A stretch of 64,000 nucleotides of DNA from Sorghum bicolor (Eukaryota; Streptophyta; Magnoliopsida; Poales; Poaceae). Shown one piece after another: positions 56,150-64,000 of this stretch. Every line of letters starts with the position of its first letter. Position 1 is the stretch's first letter. The translations under genes and the position numbers were made by a program. The stretch spans positions 57,899,802 to 57,963,801 of the forward strand of contig NC_012871.2 in NCBI RefSeq assembly GCF_000003195.3, in the 5' to 3' direction. The notes beneath the pieces were generated by a model that searched no databases, had not been told where the DNA came from, and was given only the letters and a program-made list of their open reading frames with translations.

Positions 56150-57830
56150 TGGGCAGTTTGTCCGGTGCACCACAACTCCTGTCCAATGACCACCACTGTC
56201 ACCAACTTTGTAATCGATCGATTCAATCACAATTTCGAACCAAGTTCCAATCTTCGATGATCTTGGGCTTCATCTGAGCTTCTTAGCGCTAGATTTCATA
56301 AGTGTGCACCACATCCACTCATTAAACTTATCTAGGTCAAGCAATCCATCTATGCCCCCTTTTAGGGGGGTGACTGGTAGCCCTGATGGAGCTGTTCAAA
56401 GGGTCGTTTGACATCATGTCATGAACTATTGTTGTGTTTTATTCCTTATATTGAACAAAAACGATGCACGGGATCATGCATTTGAGGCCCCTAGTGCAGG
56501 CTCGCAACGTACGCAGAAAATTGATATTCCCATGTGAACCTCGCCCACCACCACAGCTAACCCCTCGTGTGCGCGCCAAGGAAGACAAAGGCGTCTGGGG
56601 CGAGCCTGGGGATGCGGTACGATGGAAGCCATGCAAGGCACCAAGCTGGTGCCACAAAGGCGGCAGACGCGAGTGGAGGGTCCGTGGAACGCGCGAGCGG
56701 GTGACCTTGGCAGAAAAGGGGGATCTTAGAGAGTATGAATGAGGATTAGCGGTGGCGAAGGCGGAGCTAGGGTTGAGGAGGGAGCAGAGGACCTCGGCAG
56801 CCGCGGAGGAGGAGACGGTAGTGGTGGTGGCGGCGGCGGAGACTCCACGCGGCGGGTTGGCGCACAGGGGTAGGTTGCCATGGCCTGGGTTGCGGGGCTT
56901 TGTGGGTACCTGCAGTTGCCTGCTCCATTCTCGTTTCCTTCTTGGCAAGGCCGCGAGAAAAGGTAGGTGCAGCAATCCAAGGTTCTTGTTTCTTTGCTCC
57001 AAGGTCAAGTGCAATTTGATCTGAGGTTTTCTCTCTAGTTGTGCTACAAATTGTGGTAACCTCACGAATTCTTACATGGGTACTCAGACCTAGGGCAATG
57101 CGGGTAACCTAACAAGAGTTGGATCACCAGTCATACACTAAAATGGTGCAAACGGAGAACCAAACACAATGCAGTTCATCTAGTATCTTGTACTTAGATG
57201 CAACCAAACACACTCAATGGCATGCTTCCATCATGGCTGAAAATGAGCCTACACAGGCCCCTCATGCCAGATCACCAACGCCAGAGCAACCGATTAGGCC
57301 CTTATAGTATGACCAAAGGAAAAACAAAGGCATAAACTAATCTAAATGTCTCTCATCGTCAAACAAATCTTAGAACTAGTTCGCCCTTAACCTTGTCGTC
57401 CATCCTTTGAAACCGAAACGATTTTCATCCATAGGGACATGAATACCATAAATGCACAATCAATCACCATTACCATGACCTAACTTATAGTGTCTCTACA
57501 AAACACACGTTTGTCAATAATCACCAAAACCCAACTAGGGGCCCGATGCTTTTATTAATCACATATTTTTTATATATCAATCTCAGTGTCAAGGAACTAG
57601 CAATATCTCCTCATTAATGCAAGCAAGCCATCATCAAGAACAAATCATATCCAATATCCTTTCTTCCCTTTTACATTATCATTCTTTTACTCTTCTTAAT
57701 TTCGAGATACAACATAGTTTGGTACGATCATTTACAATATAATGTATCCAAAACTCATAAAAAATCATTAGTATTTTAACTATTTTATCATTCAATCATT
57801 AAAACCCATTAGGGGCATAGATGCACTTTC
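56150..57830 (-). mobile_element. Copia-type LTR fragment interrupted by a PIF-like element
   Basis: The two parts, 56150-56364 and 57302-57568, match the LTR at 9895-11434: GTGCACCACATCCACTCA, GACCAAAGGAAAAACAAAG and CACCATTACC..., with the LTR end AACTAGGGGCCCGATGCTTTTA at 57530-57555. A second related end (CATTAGGGGCATAGATGC) occurs near 57810. No genes. Confidence 0.7.
56365..57301. mobile_element. PIF/Harbinger-like non-autonomous element, duplication TTA (937 bp)
   Basis: Flanked by TTA at 56362-56364 and 57302-57304. The ends GGGGGGTGACTGGTAGCC and, reverse-complemented, GGGCCTAATCGGTTGC are similar but diverged. Removing it restores the LTR sequence found uninterrupted near 11150. 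The GC-rich interior contains a 208-codon open frame on the minus strand (56439-57065) with no recognisable domain, possibly captured sequence. Confidence 0.65.
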
Positions 57831-58949
57831 ATGAGTGTCTTGATTCTAAAGAACTTGGGCCGACTAAGCCATAATGGGCCACATCATTTGGTATTCCAAT
57901 TATGACAATCTACTAAATTGAACCGGCCCACCAAAGTAAAGATCATAGTCACGACAGAGGAATATAAAGCGCTTCCTCCTTGCTATTCTTCGAGCGGTCC
58001 CATTTCCTTTCTTCACAACCAGAGCTTCCCAATAGCGTCGTCGTCTTGAGTGGCAGATGGCGCCTCCAGTCAAAGGATGGCAAGTGAGCAAGAATCGCTG
58101 CAGATCTAGCCTTTTATGGTCAGGGTTAGAGACCCATCGCCGAGAGCAGAGGGCGGACGCTAGCGCCACAGAGGAGGAGGCACAAGTCCAACCATGGTGG
58201 CTTCGAATCAATCACGGTACTATCTATTTCCATTTCCCGATGCAAATTTCACAATCTTTTTATCCCTAATACTAGATCTATGTCATCGTATTCCGATCTA
58301 TATGTTTTGGTTGTTTGTTTTGAGTTTGGATCCACATCATCATATTCTGATGTCTATAATTTTGCTAGTTTATGATGATTTGTTTCTCCAAATACTAGAT
58401 CTGTCCTGCCGTTTTCTAATCCCGGTGTTTTCTGGTTTATTATGCGATTCATCTCTCCATAGAGTGGATCTGCAGTCGTGGATCTTTGATTGTTTATTTC
58501 ACGATTCGTGATGTCGTATTCTAATCCCGGTGTTTTCCTGGGTTATTATCCGATTCATCTCTCCATAGAGTGGATCTGCAATCGCGGATCTTTGATTTTT
58601 TATTTCACGAGTGACACCAGATACGGGATCTATGCCGCAGTATTTCGATCTCTATGTTTTAGTCTCTATTTTGTGATTTGTTTCATGATACGCTTGATAT
58701 ACATTACCAATCTATATACTTTGAAGTTTGAATGTTCATTTCATAATTTCTTTCTCCAAATGCCAAATCTATGTCACTTTGTTCGAGTGCTATAAACAGC
58801 AGGCTATAGTGTTGCAGTATAGTTGCCGCTACAACACGATTGTACTAAATAGCGGGCTATAGCGAGGCTATAGAGGGATGTAAAAACACTATAGCAGCTA
58901 AACGGACCTATCCGCTAGATGTTTTGATATAGTGATCTACGTACTCAAA
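57831..58949. other. Unassigned region with gene-like edge and a tandem duplication
   Basis: A compact GC-richer segment at 57960-58215 has overlapping open frames on both strands (58057-58269 plus, 57900-58211 minus) without known motifs; it ends in CACG|GTACTA, a possible splice donor. T-rich sequence follows with a tandem duplication of about 106 bp (58411-58516 and 58517-58612, sharing CATCTCTCCATAGAGTGGAT). From 58795 to 58915 short GCTATAG motifs recur. Confidence 0.4.
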
Positions 58950-59063
58950 GCTTGTTCGCTTGAGCTCATCAGCCGAATCTGTCAACCATTCAGTATTGTT
59001 TTTCTGTTACAATAAATCAGTCAACAATACTTTCTGTCATATCTTATCAAACAAACGAACAAG
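58950..59063. mobile_element. Short MITE with CTTGTTCG ends
   Basis: Left CTTGTTCGCTTGAGCTCATC and right, reverse-complemented, CACACCTTGTTCGTTTG, with internal AGCCGAATC and AATCAGTCAACAATA. This is a form very frequent in sorghum-like genomes. It lies about 550 bp before the ELF4-type gene's TATA box. Confidence 0.6.
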
Positions 59064-59610
59064 GTGTGCTTAAGATCTTAGAACCTACCTACTTGCTCTA
59101 TCATCACCCCACCAACCTTGTTTTTCTTCATCTCTTCGCCCAGTACCATCGTGGAATCCTGGAAACGTAACACTGAAATCGCCCCCGTGCACGCCAACGG
59201 CACCACCACCATGGCCTGAATCACGAGGCACTAGCAGCAGCAACGGCACTGGCAGCAAAAGCCGAGAGCCCGAGACCGGGGCGTGCACGGCATGGTGAAG
59301 AGCCGGAGGTCCCCACGGCAAAAAAATCTCCGTGGACGGCAGGATCCACATGGATGGCCAGATCATCCGCGGAGACCGGCAGGAGCGCCCCGACGGACAG
59401 GCGTGAGCGATCCCGGCGCTTTCCCCTAAAAATCCTGCGCTTTTCGGGAAAGAACCCCATCGCCGAGAGAGGAGGGATCTCGTCGACACGCCGTCGGAAA
59501 CGCAAACGCTTCCCCCCGTCTCTCCCCTCGCCGCTGCCCCGACCCGGTGCCGTTCTCGCCCGAATCGGCGAATCCTCCCTCTCTCTCTCTCTCCCACCCA
59601 CCGCTTCGCC

Positions 59611-59616
59611 TATAAA
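59611..59616 (+). promoter_or_regulatory. TATA box of the ELF4-type gene
   Basis: TATAAA follows a (TC)n tract at 59577-59592. The implied transcript start is near 59642, giving a two-part leader. Confidence 0.65.
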
Positions 59617-59686
59617 GCTCCCCCTCTGTGGCCCTGATCCTCCCGTACAACAGTGCCCACCGCGGCAGATCTTCGACGCCTCCGAG

Positions 59687-59856
59687 GTACATTCCGTGCT
59701 CCCCCACCGTCGTCCCCTGCCCCCCGTATATTTTCTCTGAACCATGGCCGCCGCAGGAATTTTTCTCTTTCTTTCTTTCTTTCTTTGTTTCTTTTTCGCT
59801 GGATGGAGGAAAGATTTTCGAACCTTTTCCTGAGTCCGTGGTTGTTGATTGCGCAG
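59687..59856 (+). other. Intron in the 5' leader of the ELF4-type gene
   Basis: Donor CCGAG|GTACATT and acceptor GATTGCGCAG|GGC enclose 170 bp with a TTTC-rich tract at 59762-59795. The splice would remove the upstream ATG at 59744 but not the one at 59628. Confidence 0.5.
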
Positions 59857-59903
59857 GGCACAGCATCGGGAGCAGCATCGCGGGCAGCTCGGAGACGGGA
59901 TCG

Positions 59904-60320
59904 ATGGAGGAGGACGGCGGCTCCGGCTCCGGCAGCGGCAGCAGGGAGCCGTTCGTGGCTGGGGCGGGAGCGGGGACTGGCGCCGGCAACAGCAACGGCG
60001 GCGCTGGAGCAGGCACCAGCGCGAAGCTGCCGCAGGTGCTGCAGAAGAGCTTCGGCGAGGTGCAGGGGATCCTGGAGCAGAACCGCGTGCTGATCCAGGA
60101 GATCAGCCAGAACCAGGAGACCCGCGACGCGGACGGCCTCACCCGCAACGTGGCGCTCATCCGGGAGCTCAACACCAACATCGCCCGCGTCGTGGACCTC
60201 TACGGCGACATGTCGGGGTCCTTCGCCCGCGCCGTCGCCGCCAAGAAAGCCGCCGGAGGCGACAAGGGGGGACCCAAGAGGCCCCGCTCCGCCGGCGCCG
60301 GTAGCCAGCAGCAGCAGTAG
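59904..60320 (+). CDS. EARLY FLOWERING 4-type protein
   Basis: Small nuclear protein of the ELF4 (DUF1313) family. Its best-known member joins ELF3 and LUX in the evening complex, which represses clock and growth genes at night. Single coding exon of 138 aa. After a Gly/Ser/Ala-rich N-terminus (to about residue 45), the ELF4 region reads LPQVLQKSFGEVQGILEQNR, VLIQEISQNQETR, LTRNVALIRELNTNIARVV and DLYGDMSGSF, an alpha-helical dimerisation region. A basic tail follows (GGPKRPRSAG). The start at 59904 is preferred over 59628, because a leader intron removes the intervening frame. Whether it is the ELF4 or an ELF4-LIKE paralogue cannot be decided here. Confidence 0.9.
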   Translation: MEEDGGSGSGSGSREPFVAGAGAGTGAGNSNGGAGAGTSAKLPQVLQKSFGEVQGILEQNRVLIQEISQNQETRDADGLTRNVALIRELNTNIARVVDLYGDMSGSFARAVAAKKAAGGDKGGPKRPRSAGAGSQQQQ

Positions 60321-61130
60321 TAGAGCGTGTCGCCCCGCGAATCCATTAGAGAGAGAGGCTGGCTCCGTCGTGATTCACCGCGGCGGTCAGGGAACTCTGG
60401 GTCGGCCGGTTGGGGGTGGTGCATTTGGGAACCTCTTTCTTTTTCTTGGTCTGGTGAATGGTGACATGATGTACTGGTGGATTAAAGTTTGCTTGGTGTT
60501 GAGAATTGAGATGGACATGGCGTGGAAAGACACCTTGTTTGTTGTCACTCGGTGCTGATTGCTGAATCAAAGATTCAGTTGCATGGCTACTGATGCAGCA
60601 TGCCGAGGACGACGGTGCAGAGGCAGAGCACCAGCGGCAGCCAGAGTGGATCATGGTGCCGTGGCGTCTTTGATGACAGCATCTTGTCAGGGATCAGACG
60701 GCACCGTGGTCACTGCCCTGCCCTGCCCTGCCATGATGGGGGAACCGAAGGAACAATCAAGGATTCTTCAGGTGTCCTGGATTCTAGTAGCGTGCAGTGC
60801 AGTACTGTTCTGTCTGCGCTCTGCAGTCCTGCGGTGCCGTGCCGTGTGTATGTGTTCGTGCGTGCCACTGCGAGGCTGCGGCGTCGCGATCTTTCAATCG
60901 GACAGGTACGTTCGGATCACAAATCCGTCCTGCAAGCAATAGTTGGGAAAGACGGCTCCTTGCTTTTTCTTCAGAGCTGATGAAGTTGCTTGCCGTCTCG
61001 ATGGTGTTCCCTTTCTGTCCATGCAACCGTTCGTTGAAGATCATGTGTGGAATATACAGTATTTTTTTTTCTAACAAATCAACAAATAGTACTTATAGCC
61101 ATGACTTTTTCAGCCAAACAAACAGGTAAG
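60321..61130 (+). other. 3' untranslated region and flank of the ELF4-type gene
   Basis: No conserved coding region; several overlapping short frames. A CCCTG repeat lies at 60716-60733. A possible polyadenylation zone lies near 60480-60570. Confidence 0.4.
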
Positions 61131-63088
61131 CTTTGCACCACGGTTTCAGCCCCTTCGAATTGAAGAATTTTTCTTGTCTTGTGTATTTTGCACCACGGAT
61201 TCGGGCCCTTCAAATTGGGAAAATTTCTTGTTTGAAACTCAAGGAAATGTTTAGTTCCTCTTTTATCTAAAAAAGTTTGGGCTTTGGTCCATTATTTTGC
61301 ATAATGGAACTAAGAAGTCTGACGCACGCATAATGACATAATGATGATAGATAATGACATAGAATCTTGATTCTAAATAAAAACAATGAATTGGTGATTG
61401 GGTCGTGGATTATTATCTTTGCATGATGAGAATCTTGAAATAGTACAATTTAGATAGATAATTGGATTATTATAGAGTCTAATTCTAAAATTAGAGTGTT
61501 TGCTTCTCATTCTCATTTTTTATTCTATTCTTATTTTTTAAAAGACCCTAACAGGACATAAGTCTCACTAGTCTTTTGAATGTAACTGTATGGTTCTTCT
61601 TGGTAGCTTGAACGGGACTCTTTTTGTGTCAAAAAAATGCCTGTAAAATTCTTATAGCCTTTAATCATCTTTGACTCGGCAATCGGCATGGGGGTGGGCT
61701 TTTTAGTTGGCGAGTGTTCAATTCCACATCAATATTGCTTTAGTGGCTTTTGTCAATCTTATGATATACCGATGCACCATCTTAGGATTGCTTATAGAGC
61801 CATAGAGATGTATGTTTACTGCAAATATATGCAAATATTTGCATTTGTTTTGCATTAAAAAAACTTAGACAAATATGGCCATGTTTAGATACCATTCACA
61901 CATGCTTTTAAGACCACCTTATATTGCTCCTACATGGTTGGCGCTTACGGAAGGCTGTTAGCTTTCCATGCCACTTTAGGTTCTAATATAAGTTCACGAT
62001 AATTTGTCAGCATTGATGTTGCGAAGAACGTCTAGCATCTAGGACATCTCTAACAAAGTTGACTCAGCTAGCTATTTGCATGTAAACACCACATCACACA
62101 TCCTATGTGGAGAAAAGAGTGTATGTGCTTGCTCTTGTTCATACCTGTAGAAAAACAAGTTTTCCATGTGGTTACAAAAGTGTTGGGAGCATATTTGCTG
62201 GGTTCCTCCACCTGTTTCTAAATTCTCGCTCCAAAGCAATTTTACATTTGGAACTTCAAACTATTTTCAAATCACTCAACTATTTTTATACTTCCTTTCT
62301 ATTTTATACATTTGCATTGGAAACCCGTACTTCTATTTGTTTTCTACGTCCTTCGATCTCCAAATTGGTGGAATACGCACGCATATATTTTCATACAATT
62401 GAATTGATTTTTCAAGTGTGGCAATATTGAGAGTTGGGATAAGAAGTTGTTGAAGAGTAGTTTCTAAAATAACTGACTGAGAGTACGTTTTAGAAACTCT
62501 TAGAGATACTCTTTGATGAAAAAAGTCCAACCATGACTTCTAAAATTAGCATCGACAGGACCAGGTTAGACCAAGATTTAGTCAAACTGTTCCTATCTCT
62601 CGAATCTTGTTGCACTTTGGCAAGCGAGAAACTAAGAAGTCAAGAAAATAATAAAGAACAAAATTATTTATAAAGATCTAGTTGAAGAATCTGTTGTAGG
62701 ATTTTTTTCATCAAAACTTTGATTTTAAAGGACTTACGGAGTTGCTCAAATTTCCTCCGTGTCCGACCAGATTTTGCAAACCACACGACTGCGGAGTCGA
62801 GACAACTTCATAAACGATAGGCATAGTTGTAGCCTGTAGCACCGTGGGCCCCGTCACGGGTGGGACCCGGACGCGAACTCAACCCCGAAACCCATAAGCC
62901 ACGCAAGCAAGCAGCGACTCCGTCCGCGCACGGCACCTACCCCTCCCCGCACGGCCGCACACCACCGCGCAAATCTCCTTGCCGTCTCGCCTCCTCGTCG
63001 AGTTATTAGTGGGCGGGGGAAAAAAGATCAACGCCGACGGGCGGGTGGCGGCAACCTACCCTACCACCACGCGGCGAGGGCGAGGGCG
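61131..63088. other. Intergenic region upstream of the secretory-protein gene
   Basis: AT-rich to about 62750 with no recognisable element; the frame at 62107-62430 is low-complexity and hydrophobic. From 62860 to 63088 the sequence is GC-rich and is probably the promoter and leader of the next gene. Confidence 0.4.
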
Positions 63089-63445
63089 ATGGCGGCGTCC
63101 CCGCCGCGGAGGCGCCTCCCTGCTGCGCGCCTCCTCTTGGCGCTCCTTCTCGCGACGTCCGCCGTGCTGCCGCGGGGCGCCGGGGCGGTGGAACTGGGGC
63201 TGAAGCTGCCCTTCAGCCCGGGGGACGTGCTCCCCGTCCTGCCGCGCCAGGTGGCGTGGCCCGTCATGAACACGCTCCACAGCGCCGTCGACCTGCTGCC
63301 GTCCTTCGTCGCCGCCGTGGCGCCCGGGGCGCCGGCGCCCGCGGCCTGGAGCGGCGCGTGCTTCGCGGAGAACGAGGCCGCTATCGAGCTCACGCCCGGG
63401 GACCGCAACGGGACCGACGTCGGCGGCGCCGTCCTGCGCCTCAAG
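63089..63445 (+). CDS. Conserved plant secretory protein of unknown function, first exon (partial)
   Basis: Exon 1 (119 codons, ends in phase at CTCAAG|GTCCCC). A basic N-terminus and hydrophobic LLLALLLATSAVLP form a clear signal peptide, with cleavage probably after GAGA. The mature part reads LGLKLPFSPGDVLPVLPRQV, AWPVMNTLHSAVDLLPSFV and WSGACFAENEAAIELTP, as I recall from an uncharacterised plant family with a secretory signal. NGT in DRNGTDV is a possible glycosylation site. The remaining exons lie beyond the window. No reaction can be assigned. Confidence 0.75.
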
Positions 63446-64000
63446 GTCCCCCCGTCCCCGTCCCTGCCTCTTGATTCTTGTTTTCCTCGTTCTGGAAATA
63501 GGGTCGCGTTAGCTTCCATGATTTGTTTGAATTAGGCGGGATTGCTTGGGTATGCTGTTTGCAATCTGGTGAAGTATAAGCTTACGTAGTGTTGGGCTGT
63601 TGGCAACTGTTGTCTGTTGACTTGAGGTGGTGATACGGGCAATCACTTCATAGGTGTTGATTGTGTCGAGAACAATTTAGTTGGGAGTTGGGACCGTGAT
63701 AAATAGCTCAAGTTCCTTCGTAAACATGGCTTCATTATATGTTAAAATTGGGAGTGTTGGGCGATACTCAATTGGCATGCTATGGGGGGAATGTTTTATA
63801 AATCATAACTGAAGACTCGATGTAGTTTTGTTGTGTGGATGTGATTGAGTGGTACTTTGGGGAAGTAAAGTGCTGAGCTCTTGTACCATGTAATGTAAGA
63901 ATCACTTCTCTTTTTGGTTGGGCTAGAGAATATTTCTGTTTTTTGTGGCAAATTCTTGCTTCATTTGGTCATTTTAAGGCTATATTGATAAATGATAATG
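63446..64000 (+). other. Start of intron 1 of the secretory-protein gene
   Basis: T-rich, non-coding, no acceptor with a following conserved exon before the window ends. The short open frame running to 63535 is read-through into the intron. Confidence 0.6.

Noticed and set aside
59426..60181. 251-codon minus-strand frame
   Set aside because: Antisense to the ELF4-type gene and its leader, low-complexity, no domain.
1..64000. tRNA, rRNA or other structured RNA genes
   Set aside because: No cloverleaf or rRNA sequence was recognised by eye. A tRNAscan-SE and Infernal run would settle this.
1..64000. Endogenous plant virus sequence
   Set aside because: All reverse transcriptase motifs belong to LINEs. 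No capsid or movement protein sequence was recognised.

Overview
This window reads as nuclear DNA of a panicoid grass, most likely Sorghum or a close Andropogoneae relative. The genes have GT-AG introns and GC-rich first exons, and the repeats are typical of grasses: PIF/Harbinger with matching MITEs, CACTA, hAT, a Helitron, L1-like LINEs and large Copia-type LTRs. No bacterial, organellar or viral gene set is present. Species assignment is inference.

Layout. Bases 1-32,800 are almost entirely nested transposable elements. An old LINE (1-590, 4491-4690) is split by a 3.9-kb PIF/Harbinger element (594-4487, duplication TTG) with an open transposase. A Helitron 3' end (5167) is followed by a non-autonomous LTR element (5276-9663) with a solo LTR inside its 5' LTR and a tandem array of hairpin-forming units. 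Next come a minus-strand solo LTR (9895-11434), a decayed hAT (11997-15126), and a large minus-strand LTR (15910-29549). That LTR was broken first by a solo LTR (16304-19481, itself carrying another at 17738-18953) and by an 8.3-kb CACTA element (20400-28724). The CACTA carries a seven-exon TnpA-like gene, a truncated TNP2 remnant and a GRF-like zinc-finger/membrane passenger gene.

Bases 32,850-34,217 hold a three-exon NAC transcription factor gene, isolated between repeats. From 34.7 to 41.6 kb there are MITEs, a hAT-like non-autonomous element, CACTA-like debris, two LINEs inserted head-on, and a terminal-inverted-repeat element with a GC-rich tandem core. An alpha/beta hydrolase gene lies on the minus strand (41857-43651, five exons). 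A MITE-rich spacer and a 1.2-kb Helitron (48061-49272) follow.

The right end is gene-rich: AUGMIN subunit 5 (49390-55475, minus strand, ten exons, about 787 aa), an LTR fragment carrying a PIF-like element, an ELF4-type clock gene (59904-60320), and the first exon of a conserved secretory protein of unknown function (63089-63445, continuing past the window). The five host genes share no evident pathway and there is no operon-like organisation. Among the elements, the Harbinger transposase is a plausible mobiliser of the MITEs that share its ends, and the CACTA supplies a TnpA-like protein but no recognisable TNP2 catalytic core.

Exon coordinates were derived by hand from GT-AG signals and reading-frame continuity. 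Family names come from recognition of protein motifs and terminal sequences, without database searches.
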